64,000 bases of DNA from Pachypanchax playfairii. Taxonomy: Eukaryota > Chordata > Actinopteri > Cyprinodontiformes > Aplocheilidae. The translations under genes were made by a program, and so were the position numbers. The stretch covers positions 8,808 through 72,807 of the forward strand of contig SSNP01000430.1 in assembly GCA_006937955.1 (NCBI GenBank), read 5' to 3'. The notes beneath the pieces were generated by a model, which had not been told where the DNA came from, did not search any database, and saw only the letters and a program-made list of their open reading frames with translations. The first letter of the stretch is position 1. Every line of letters starts with the position of its first letter. This document shows positions 23,601 through 35,600 of this stretch, piece by piece.

Positions 23601-26600
23601 GCTGGACTCCAGATTGGTCGATGAGATGCCCCAGGAAACGTAGTTCTTGCTGTTTGAAGGAACATTTGTCTCGGTTGAGTTTTAAACTGGCGCTGTTTTT
23701 GCACTGTAGCACCTTGTTAAGTCGGCTATCGTGCTCCTCTTTGGTAGCACCAAAAACCTGAACGTTGTCCATAAACACCTCCACGCCTTCCAGTTCCTGC
23801 AGAGTCTCCATCATCTTCCTCTGGAAGATTTCGTGCACGCTGTTTATTCCAAAAGGCAGTCGCTTGAAGTTGAACCTGCTGAATGATGTGATAAATGTTT
23901 GCAGTTTTCTGGGTGCAGTGGTATTTGGAAGAATCCAATGGCTGCATGGTCGGGCTTGTTGGTAGATTGCCTCCTCAATTCTTCTCACCAGGTTCATCTC
24001 CACTGATGTTTCTCTGCTCAGCAGGTTGTTCACTGAACTCCCCCGTGTGAGTGGATATTTCTTGCCTTTGGAGGTGACTGAGCCCTGGATCCGGCCGACA
24101 ATGGAGCTGGACTACAGGATACACCCCCAGCGACAAGAAGGGTACAAATTCTTGTAACTGGGTGTGTATTCTGTAGTTCAGGTCCATTGTTGTACCTTAT
24201 GAAGTTGTTCTAGTAAACAGTAAAATTATGCCACGTTTTGAAGTCTAAAACCAAAATGTAAACCATAATATTGAAATTGATGGATGAAACTTAATAAAAC
24301 TGAGATTAACCAGCCTTGGCCAGGCTTGCCAACAACTGAAGTTAGAAAAACTATAAAAAGTTGCCTTTGGAGCTTCTTGTGTTTGGGGAGTTGGGACATC
24401 CTTCACGCAATATGAACTTGTACAGCTGAGCATTGACAGGTAAGAACATGTCTATGAACTAATGGCATTAATCTTCACCTCAAAAGCTTATGGCCCAAAA
24501 CTGCTTCCAGGATGAGATTATGAGATATCTACATTTTGATGACAACGACACACGCCAGAGAGTAGAAACTGACACGTTTGCTGCAGTCTCAAATGTTTGG
24601 CAGAAGTTTGTTACTAACTGCGTCAAGTCCTACAACCCAGGCCAGCATATCACCATTGATGAGTTGCTTTTTCCAACATAGTCTTGATATCCTTTCCAGC
24701 AGTATATTGCTTCCAAACCGGACTAGTTTGGAATCAAATTCTGGGTCACATGTTATGCTTATCACTTATCTTGGCAAGGACCTCAATCATCTCTCTGGGG
24801 AGAGACTTTCTGAGAATTTAGTGATGACGCTGATGGAACCATTCATGGTTGAAGGAAATGATACAATTGACAATAATTCACGTCATCAGTTTCTTGACAA
24901 CTGCTCAGCCATAAATCTTCACTTGTTTGCACCACAAACAAGATTTGTCCGGAGGTTCCGGTATTAGCTAAACAACCATTGGAGCGCAACAAATTCACCA
25001 TCCTGGTATGTTGCAGTGCTTTTTCTTTTACCATGCAAGAGCTCCAATTTTGTTTCCCTATAGTGTCAGGTCTTGGGTTTTGCTTTGTTTCTTTATTATG
25101 TCTTGTAGATATTCTTCCAGACTTATCTGCGATTTTGTGTTTGGTCAATTCTTAGCTCCTCATGTTCCCACGTCAGTTGGGTGTTTTGTATTTCCCTGTC
25201 ATTTAGTTCAGCTTTTATTTTGCCCCAGTCTAGTTTCCTGTTTTGCTGTTATTTTGTTATCTATTGTACTTCCTGTTTCTCCCCCATGTCATTAGGTCTC
25301 TTTATGTCGGGTATGTCACTTCCTGTTTAGTTCCAGTTGTCAGGTGTCAATTCTGCTGCTGTTTGTGTGAGTGTCTTCACCTGTGTTTCAGGGGCGGGGC
25401 AGCCATTTACCGGCAGGTGGATCCAGTTACCATCATCAGCTGCTGAGCTTTAGAGAGGAGTGGTTGCAGAGAGCAGTCGCCAGATCGTTCCACTTTGATT
25501 TGTGGATCTCCTCAGCTGTACCTTTCTCCTCGCCACGGTTCCCATACTGTGGTCTCCCTGATCCAGCCCCTGCTCCTAACAGCTCCCAGGCTGTCGTCTC
25601 CTGCATCGTGGACCTCCTCAGTGGTTTCCATTCCACCTCCGTTCAGGACCTCCCAGGTGACGGTTTCCATACTGGTCTCCTCCCCGTCTCTCTCTGGACC
25701 TCTTCTGGCTTGCTTCTGCGCCGCTCCTCCAGCTCTCAGGATCCACCTGCCACACTCAGAGCCTGTCTGTCCGCCCGCCACTGACACTCACACACCAGCC
25801 TCAGCAGACTGGCACCTGCTCCTCCAGGACTCCTGCAATTCATCGCCACAACCGGGCCGTTCCTGTCAGCGGCTGCTGACCCGCTCCTGCTGCACCCGCA
25901 GAATCATTTTTAGTTTTTGTATTATTTTAACTATGACTCTGTTTAACCTGTGCTAGAGTTATTAAACTCTCCTTTTTTTGAACTTTCACGTCGTGTTCGC
26001 TGGTCTGGAGTCTGTGGCTTGATTTAGAGTCCATTATAGAAATTGATAAATCATGACACCAGTGTGTTTTACCTCCCAGTATTTCCCTTGATTGATCTCA
26101 GGTGTTTTGAGTTTCGGTTCCCAGGTGTTTCTAGTTGTGTTTTCAGTTCTGTTTGTTATTTAAGGGGATTCAGTTCAGTGTTGTTTGGGGATTATGTAGG
26201 TCACTGTAGTTCGGACCTGTCGCTACTCTTCACTCATGTAAGTCTCGCTGCCAGTGAGCCCTTATCCATGACCATTAAACTCTTCATTTTCAATTTCATT
26301 TTGCTCTCCGTTTCCTGCATTTGAGTCCTCCCTGCCTGCAAACTACTAAACGTGACAGAATCCCCGAACAATAACATGGACTTAGCAGGAACCACCTCTC
26401 ACCTTATAGTGGTGTTTCGGGAGCTATTTCTGACCGGGTACGCCGAGCTAGATGCTAGCCTCTTGATGCAGTGGCGTACTCGGTCGACATTTGGGAGCAG
26501 TGGGAGGCCATGCAGCGTATCCTCAAGAACTTCACGGAGTTCCCATGGCTGCGTGACACCCCCGAACTCAAGGAGCTTTATTGGGAGGCCCGGGAGGAGA

Positions 26601-29600
26601 TCCAGGCACTATCTCCGCGGTGCTCCGGCAGGACCCGCTCGACTCGGTGCGGTTGCTGAGTGGGGCGCTCAGCACGGCGGAGGCACCGGGCCACACCACT
26701 CTTCCTCCCGGGGTGTCTGCTCCTCAGTCGTTCCATGCTCCTCAGCTGCAGCTTCGTCAGCCTCCGGCTCTCCAGAGCTTCAGTTCCGGAGGTCTCCAGA
26801 GGTTTCCAGGCCTCGTTCTCCAGAGGGTCCCGGTTCCAGAGTTCCAGAGGGTCCCGGTTCCAAAGTTCCAGAGGGTCCCGGTTCCAGAGTTCCAGAGGGG
26901 CCTGGTTCCAGTCCTCCAGGGGGTCCGGCTTCGAGACCGAGCTCCAGTCCTCCAGAGGGTCCGGGTTCCAGACCGGGCTCCAGTCCTCCAGAGGGTCCCG
27001 ACGCCTCCAGTTCTCCCGAGGGTCCCGCCGACTGCTGTGTTGCCCCTGGGCTCGAGGGCGTCGCCGTCTGCGACGGTCGTCCAAAGCCGGGGTCAGGGGA
27101 CGTCGCCTTCCACGACGGTCCTCCAACACTTCAGCCTGGGTCCGAGGACGTCGCCGTCCGCGACGCTCCTCCAACGCCAGGGTCCGAGGACGTCACCGTC
27201 CGCAACGGTCCTCCTACGTCTCCGCCTGGGTTCGAGGACACCACCGTCCGCGACGCTCCTCCAACGCCAGGGTCTGAGGACGTCGCCGTCCGCGACGGTC
27301 CTCCAACACCTCCTCCTGGGTCAGAGGAAGTCACGGTCTGCGATGGTCCTCCAACGCCAGGGTCCGAGGACGTCGCCATCCGCGATGGTTTTCCAACGCT
27401 TCAGCTTGGGTCCGTGGACATCATCGTCTGCGACGGTCCTCCAATGCCAGGGTCCGTGGGTTTCGCCGTCAGTGACGGTCCTCCAACGCCAGGGTCCGTG
27501 GGTGTCGCCGTCCGCGACGGTCCTCCTACGTTCCCTCCTGGGTTCAAAGACGTTGCCGTCCGCGATGCTCCTTCAACGCCAGGGTCCGAGGACTTTGCCG
27601 ACAGTCCTCCAATGCCTTCTTCTGGGTCAGAGGATGTCGCCGTCTGCGACGCTCCTCCTACGCCTCAGCCAGGGTCAGGGGACGTCACCGTCTGTGACGC
27701 TCCTCCTATACCAGGGTCCGAGGACGTCGCTGTCCACGATGCTCCTTCACTAGCTCCAGATCCACCGGTTCAAGACTCATCCACGCCAGATCCGCCAGCC
27801 CCAGTCGGTTCCAGTTGCTGCAGTTCCAGCTCCAGTCGCTGCAGTTCCAGATCCAGTCGGTTCCAATCGCTGCAGTTCCAAGTCCAGTCGCTGCAGTTCC
27901 AGTTCCAGCCGCTGCAGTTCCAGTTCCAGCCGCTGCAGTTCCTGTTCGAGATGCTGCAGTTCCTGTTCCTGTTCCAGACGCTACAGTTCCTGTTCCAGAC
28001 GCATCAATTCCAGCGCCAGACTCATCAGTTCCAGCGCCAAACTCATCAGTTCAAGCGTGCGTCAGACTCATAAGTTCAAGCGCCAGACTTATCAGTTCTA
28101 GTGCCAGACTCATCAGTTCCAGTTCCAGTTCAAGTCCAAGTCGCTCCAGTTCTAGTCCAAGTCGCTCCAGTTCAAGTCCAAGTCGCTCCAGTTCTAGTCC
28201 AAGTCGCTCCAGTTCCAGTCCAAGTCGCTCCAGTTCCAGTCCAAGTCGCTCCAGTTCCAGTTCATTCGCTCCAGTTTCAGTTCCAGTTCAAGTCGCTCCA
28301 GTTCCAGTCCAAGTCGCTCCAGTTCCAGTTCAAGTCGCTCCAGTTCCAGTTCAAGCCGCTCCAGTTCCAGTTCCAGTTCAAGTCGCTCCAGTTCCAGTTC
28401 AAGCCGCTCCAGTTCCAGTTCAAGTCGCTCCACTTCCAGTTCCAGTTCAAGTCGATCCAGTTCCTGTTCCAGTCACCACAGTTTCCTTTCCTCATGGTTC
28501 AGGTGCTGCATTGAAATGAAATGAAAATGAAAAATACTTTATTTATCCCAGAAGGGAAATTCAACGTTGTAGTAGTTTTTTTTTTTTTTTTTACAATAAT
28601 GAAGACAACAATATAATAATAACGATCAAGGTCTGTTCTTGTTGTGGAGGCTAATGGCTGCAGGCAGGAATTATCTTTTGTATCTTTTGGTCTTGCATCG
28701 GACCTGAGGAAGCCTCTCACTGAACACACTCTGTTGTTTGATCACTGTGTCGTGCAGAGGGTGAGAAGAGTCCTCCATCATCTTCATCAGCTTGTCCAGC
28801 ATTCTTTTTTGTACAATCAGCTCCAGCTGCTCCAGAGATACTCCCAGAACAGATCCAGCTTTCCTAATCAGTGTGTTGATTCTCTTCAAGTCTCTGGTTC
28901 TGATGCTGCTGCACCAGCAGATGGCTGCAAAGCTGATTGCACTTTCCACAACAGACCTATAGAAGATTTGCAACATCTTGGTGCAGACATTAAAAGATCT
29001 CAGCTTCCTTAAGAAGTAGAGTCTGCTCTGACCTTTCTTGTAGATGTATTCTGTGTTGCATTTCCACTCTAGTCTGTTGTCCAGCTGAACTCCAAGGTAC
29101 TTGTATTCCTCCACCACCTCCACCTCCTCTCCTAGGATGGAAATACTGCTGTGTTGATTCTTTCTTTTCCTGAAGTCAACAATCATCTCCTTGGTTTTGC
29201 TGCTATTTAAAACGAGATGATTGTTACCGCACCATTTCACAAACTGACTGACCAGTTCTCTATACTCAGCTTCTTGTCCCTCACTGATGCACCCAACAAC
29301 TGCAGAGTCATCAGAGTATTTCTGCAGATGACAGGACTCAGAGTTGTACTGGAAGTCAGAGCTGTACATCGTGAAGAGAAATGGTGAGAGTACAGTTCCT
29401 TGTGGCGCTCCAGTGATGCTGACCTCCATCCCAGACACACAACCCCCCAGTCTCACAAACTGTGGTCTGTTTGTGAGGTAGTCATAAATCCAGGAGGTTG
29501 TGGAGGAATCCACCTGGAATTTATGGAGCTTCTCACATAACAAAGCAGGCTGAATTGTGTTAAAAGCACTTGAGAAGTCAAAGAACATAACCCTCAAATT

Positions 29601-32600
29601 GCTGCCTGATTGGTCCAGATGAGAGTGTGCTCTGTGAAGCAGGTAGATGATGGAATCTTCAACCCCAAGCCCATTACGGTATGCAAACTTTAATGGGTCC
29701 TGAAAGGTGCTGACCTGCTTGTTGAGGTGAGCCAGTAAGAGTCTCTCCAGGACTTTCATGACGTGAGATGTCAGGGCAACTGGTCTGTAGTCGTTTGGTT
29801 CAGCTGGTTGTGGTTTTTTAGGTACTGGAACAAGGCAGGATGTTTTCCACAGCACAGGAACTGTTTTCTGTCTCAGACTGGTGTTGAAGAGGTGCTGGAG
29901 AACTGGACATAGTTGCATTGAGCAGGTCTTGAGAACTCTGGGACTGACACCATCTGGACCTGCAGCCTTGTTCTGGTTCAGTTTCTCTAGTTGTTTCTTG
30001 ACCTGGTTGCAGGTCACAGACAGAGTGGAGTTGGAAGCAGAGGAGGTCTTTGGGTGCTCTGAGGTGGAGGAAGATGATGCTGTGTTCTGGTCCATGACTG
30101 AGCTGCAGGGTGACGGAGTGGAGGTGTGACAGGAAAGCTGTGGGCTCATGGAGGGTGTGTGGTCTGTGGGGCTGGAGGCAGGGGGGGAACTGAACCTGTT
30201 GAAGAACACGTTCAGTTCATTAGCTCTGTCCAGACCTCCATCAGTCTGGTCCCCCTTTACCTTGAAGCCGGTGATCTTCTTCATTCCAGACCACACATCC
30301 CTCACGTTGTTCTGCTGGAGCTGACTCTCTAGCTTCTTCCTGTAGTCCTCCTTGCACTTCCTGGTTTGTGCTTTAAGTTGTTTTTGTGTTGTCTTTAATA
30401 ACTCCCTGTCACCATCCCTGAAGGCTTTCTTTTTGATGTTCAGCAGCTTTTTCAGGTCTCTGGTGATCCAGGGTTTGTTTTTGGGGAAGCACCTCACAGT
30501 TCTTGTTGGTACGATGCTGTCCACACAGAAGTTTATATAATCTGTCACACACTCAGTCATGGTGTTGATGTTGTCTCCATGAGGTTCACAGAGGACATTC
30601 CAGTCCGTAGCCTTGAAGCAACTTTTCAGAGCACCTTCAGCATCATTAGACCAGGTTTTGATGGTTTTTGTGATTACTGGTTGCTGCTGAATGATGGGCT
30701 TGTAGGTGGAGGTGAGAAGAACCAGATTATGGTCAGATCTTCCTAAAGGTGGCAGGGCAGAGGAGCTGTATGCATTTTTAATATTTACATAAAATAAGTC
30801 CAACGTCTTATTTTCTCTGGTGGAGCAGCTGACAAACTGTTGGAATGTTGGTAAAGCTGTAGAGAGTGAGACGTTGTTGAAGTCTCCAGAGATCGCCATA
30901 ACTGAGTTTGGATGCTGTGTTGCCTGGTTCCAGATCTCCTAGACCTTCAGACCTCCACCATCAGGCACCAGCGGCCGTCCTTCCACCGGCAGTAGCGGCC
31001 GCACTCCAGACGCCCGGCGCCTCTTAGCTCCGCGGCTCCCAGGCCGCACTCCAGGCACGCTGCGCCTCTTGGCCACCTTCCAGACCTTCGGCGCCTCTCA
31101 TCGCGGCATCCAGGCCGCCCTCCAGACCTTCGGCGCCTCTCATCCCGGCATCCAGGCCGCCTTCCAGACTTTCGGCGCCTCTCGTCGCGGCATTCTGGCC
31201 GCCCTCCAGACATTGGGCACCTCTCAGCGCGGCATCCAGGCTGCCCTCCAGACTTTAGGCACTTCTCAGCGCGGCATCCAGGCCGCCCTCCAGACTTTGG
31301 GCGCTTCTCCTCACGGCCCCTGGCTGTTCAGCAGACTTTCGGCGCCTCTCCTCACGGCCCCTGGCTGTTCAGCAGACTTTTTCATTGCGGCCTCTGTGCC
31401 GCCTCCCAGACATTTTGCACCCCTCTTTGTGGCTTCCAGGCCAACCTTCAGACTCTCTGCGCCTAGGGCGCCTTTGATTCCAGGCCTTGGACTTTTGTTG
31501 TAGCCTGGTTTTGGGTTGTTTTTTTTTTTTTCCTTTCCCTAAGTATGTTCTAGTTTTCGGGCCCTCCTTCCTTTCCTCCCACCTCCCACCCATGTTTGTG
31601 TGCGCCTGTTCTTTAGTTTTTGCCTAGGGGTTTTCTTTGTTTTGGGACGTCGGGTGCCGTCCCTTGGGGGAGGGGTCCCGTCAGGTCTTGGGTTTTGTTT
31701 TGTTTCTTTATTATGTCTTGTAGATCTTTTTCCGGACTTATCTGCGATTTTGTGTTTGGTCAATTCTTAGATCCTCATGTTCCCACGTCAGTCAGGTGTT
31801 TTGTATTTCCCTGTCATTTAGTTCAGCTTTTATTTTGCCCCAGTCTAGTTTCCTGTTTTGCTGTTATTTTGTTTTCTATTGTACTTCCTTTTTCTCCTCC
31901 GTGTCATTAGGTCTCTTTATGTCGGGTATGTCACTTCCTGTTTAGTTCCGGTGTGTTCAAATCCTCTGTATTTCAACAAGTCCTTCAGAAGCCTGTTAAC
32001 GACTTGTTCATTTGAATCAGGTGTGTTGAAACAGGGAAACATCTAAAACATGCAGGATAGTGGCCCTCGAGGCCTGGAGTTTGACACCCCTGATATAGGG
32101 TGCAGCAGTCTGTCACTGAAGGAGCTCTGCCGTTCATTAATATTTGCATGCATGGGGTGGGAGACTCTGTCCATCAATGATGTTATTTTGGTAAGAGCCC
32201 TTCTGTCCCCCACTACCTGCACCGGATCTAGGGTGTGTCCCAAGACAGAGCTGGCCTTCTGGATCAGTTTATCCAGCTTATTTTTGTCAGCTGTTGATAA
32301 ACTGCTGCTCCAACATACCACATTGTAAAAAATGACTGACGCCACCACAGTGTCGTAAAAGGTTTTTAACAGTGCTCTCTGGACTCCATTCCTGATAGCT
32401 CCAGCTTGTCCCTCAGAAGGTGTAGTTGGAAAGTGCTGAAAGCACTGGAGAAGTCAAAGAACATGATCCTCACATTGCTTCCAGCCTTCTCCAAGTGAGT
32501 CAGAGCCCGGTGTAGCAGGTAGATGATGGCATCCTCCACCCCAATGCCAGGTTGGAAGGCAAACTGCAGCAGATCCAATGAGGAACTCACCAGGGGGTGC

Positions 32601-35600
32601 AGGTGGTTTAAGACCAGCATCTCGAGGGTCTTCCTCAAATTTGATGTCGGACTATGGGCCTTTAGCTACTGGGGTTTTGGGGTGGGAGGTCTTTGGTACT
32701 TGAAAATTAGTAACGGTGCTGGTTGGAATGTGCAAAACACTGTTGTGAGTCCGGTTAGAACTCCAGCGCTTCAAAGAAAGAGTCTCTTGTAATTTAGCCC
32801 ACTTTATTGAGCTTACTTTAGTTTACAGCTTGTCCTCTATGCCCAATTGATGACACTGTGTTGTTCTAGAACAGAAATAAAAGAATATATATCAGCATTC
32901 AAATAACCAAATTTACATATAGGCACAGAAACGCCATACATGCCTCAATACGCCGTTTCTACATGAAACACAAAGCCGCTTCGGGAGCACACATTAACTG
33001 TCCGCGTGAACAGCGCATGGCATCAATTAAGTGGGAAGAACGATATACAGTATCTTACTGAATAAACTAATATGACCAACTGTAAACATCTCTTACTTTG
33101 ATTTTATGCACAAACATCAAAGTGGGGTAACAAACAAACTGCAATCATAAGCTTAAGTCCTTCATAAACTCAGAACAGTGATTAACTCTTCCTGTGGTCT
33201 CTCCTCTCTCCCTCTGCACTCAGACTGCTCACGGTGCAGTGGTCTAGGCTCTGCCCCTTAAAGGGCCAGCATGACAGTTCCTTAGGCAGCCTTTTCTACA
33301 GTACTGGTACCACACAGGAGGTTTTCCACAGCTGTGGTACTTTACCCAGCGACAGGCTCAGGTTGAACAGATATGTTAAGATGCCACACAGTTTATCTGC
33401 ATCTGCATCTGAAGTTGTATAATCCATCCTGACTTAGTGCCCATGCATGATATTGCTTTGAGAAGTTCTTCTTTTTATTATTATTAGATTTTTGTGTCAT
33501 AACTAGGGCCGGGACTCGATTAAAAATTTTAATCTAATTAATTAGAGGCTTTGTAATTAATTAATCAAAATTAATCGCATTTTAATCGCATATAAATATT
33601 TGACCAGAGAACAGTGAGAATTTTTTTCAAACGGATTTTTAGTATACCATTGGATCATGACTGAATACACATAAGCTTAAGCAACAAAATATTGTTTATT
33701 TTTGTTCAACCAAGTCCAACAGACCAGTGCATTAAGTGTAGAAAATGTCTACACTTGTACTCGGAGTCGGGCTAACGTCCACGCTAGCTGCTATATGTTT
33801 AACATTGAGGTGATACTTCAGGCCCGATGTGCTGCGGTGATGTGCAAATTCCTTGCTGCATAGCTTGCACACATGCTCTTATCCACGCTTCCATCCAGTC
33901 ATTTTTTATAACAAAACTTCCCATCCACGGGGCCAATCAAAGCGGTCGCTTCACATATCACGCCAGTGCTCTTCTTCTCTGCACTGGCTTCCCATTAAAT
34001 TTCGAATTGATTTTAAAATTCTCGTTTTGACCTTCAGAGCCTTGCATGGGCAGGCTCCAAAATATATTTGTGATCTCCTTCACTCGTACATATCTGGTCG
34101 CTTGCTCCGATCTTCAGACCAGAACCTCCTCATGGTTCCAAAAACTCGCTTTAAAACCAGAGGAGATCGATCCTTTCAGGCCATGGCTCCAAATCTGTGG
34201 AATGCCCTACCTTTGCCCCTTTGTGAGGCTGACACTGTTGATTCTTTTAAAAGGCAGCTGAAGACACTTTTATTTGGGCGAGCTTTTGGTTGACTGGACT
34301 TTTGGTGTGATTATTATTCTTTTTATCTTTTTACTGTTTATGCTGTTTTATTGAATCAGTTGTGAAGCACTTTGTGATTTTTATCTGTGAAAGGTGCTAT
34401 ATAAATAAAGTTTATTATTATTATTATTATATTCTTCATTCATGTTCACTGTGGTTTGTTGTTGTCCTAAATAATGAACGCTGGTAGGTGCTCCAGTATA
34501 ATCGGTCCGCTGAAACTCATGAGAGATGTTCTGCAGTGCTTAAATAAGTACGATTAAAATGCGTTAAAAAAATTAACGCGTTATTTTTGTGTAATTAATT
34601 AATCTTAATTAACGCGTTAAAGTCCCGGCCCTAGTCATAACACAATATGAAATTGGCAGTGGCTATGAATTTGTCATGCTGGACATTTCATGGCCTGTCT
34701 GAAAGGGGCTTCTGTTATTGCAATAGAGAAAGTGAAATAAAAGAAGATCAACATTAACAGCACAACCTTGAACCAGCATGCAAAATTAAATGTGGGAAAA
34801 AGTAAAATAGTTTCCATAACCCTCACATCCCAAACATACAACATAAACCAAAATAAACCTATCTTTTTCCTTCTCCCTGAGGCAAGCAGCAGGTTAAACA
34901 TTCTTTGCATAAACTTCTGGTTTTCCCTCAACTATGACCACTAACATAAATTTTTTCATGTCAAATGTTACTATCAGCATTTCTTTTTCTTTACTACTAG
35001 CTACTGTGTAAGGCCCAGTGCATCTGTTTGAATCTGAAATCTATAAAATGTTGTCTTTAGAGCCATTAAAGCCTTCAAATGATTGACTGAATCATGTCCT
35101 TAGGAACTGAAAAAAAAAAAACAGTAAAAGCACACTAGATGGCAAAGTTAATGCTTTTACTGTTTTTTTTTCAGGGTATTTGAGTACATAAAGGCTGACA
35201 GTCTGGTAGACTCGAATCAATTGGGGACCAAAATTGCAACATTTTTGCTGTTTTTAGTTGGTGCAGTTTGCATTCACACTGCCTTTTACCCTTGTATTGT
35301 GTTAGAAAGCTGTTTACACCTGTGATGTTAGCGGGTCCATTTGGACCCATGATTTAAAAATGCTTGAAAATGCTTATAATCACCAGTTTTCATCAAATGT
35401 TGTTTTTCAGCTAATTGCTGGCTTAGTATGTATTCATATAAATTGAACCAGTGTGTGAATTGTTTTTTAGTTGGCTCCACAGACACAGTATTTTAAAATA
35501 TACCACTCGTTTTTGATTGCAAAAACTGTTTAAATTCACTAAATATATTTCTTTTCTTATAGAATGAGTATTAATAAACTTTAAATGTGTTATAAACTAA

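Larger units (their letters stand above)
21602..24187 (-). mobile_element. Ty3/Gypsy retrotransposon pol remnant
   Basis: On the - strand the order reverse transcriptase, RNase H, integrase is preserved across 2.6 kb with several frameshifts and stops. No LTR pair was found around it, nor a gag. It lies in c8a intron 10, antisense to the gene. Confidence 0.85.
25064..31957 (+). mobile_element. LTR retrotransposon with repeat-filled interior
   Basis: A 5' LTR (25064-26357) and a truncated 3' LTR (31679-31957) share about 275 bases with only a few differences. The interior runs from the end of the 5' LTR to a purine-rich tract before the 3' LTR. It has no reverse transcriptase or integrase of its own, only a short gag-like start and GC-rich tandem repeats. 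Two later insertions sit in it: a solo LTR and a LINE. The 5' flank is TATAG; the matching 3' flank is lost with the end of the 3' LTR. Confidence 0.72.
33436..35288 (+). repeat. Segmental duplication, copy 1
   Basis: From AGTGCCCATGCATGATATTG to CACTGCCTTTTA it matches 39224-40219 at very high identity once the hAT element at 33504-34633 is removed. Same orientation; the copies flank the piggyBac-like relic. Confidence 0.85.

Noticed and set aside
24843..25148. Open frame over the start of the 5' LTR
   Set aside because: Crosses the piggyBac fragment and LTR border without any domain; a similar shadow occurs at 31539-31763 over the 3' LTR.
26578..27379. Antisense open frames in the same region
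   Set aside because: Mirror images of the GC-rich repeats; no start context or motif.
26815..28490. CRISPR-like or other repeat-spacer array
   Set aside because: The units are head-to-tail without unique spacers, in a vertebrate LTR element.
26352..28519. Long open frames (573, 390, 234 codons) as host genes
   Set aside because: They arise from tandem repeats with periods divisible by three, overlap in all frames and lie inside an LTR element.
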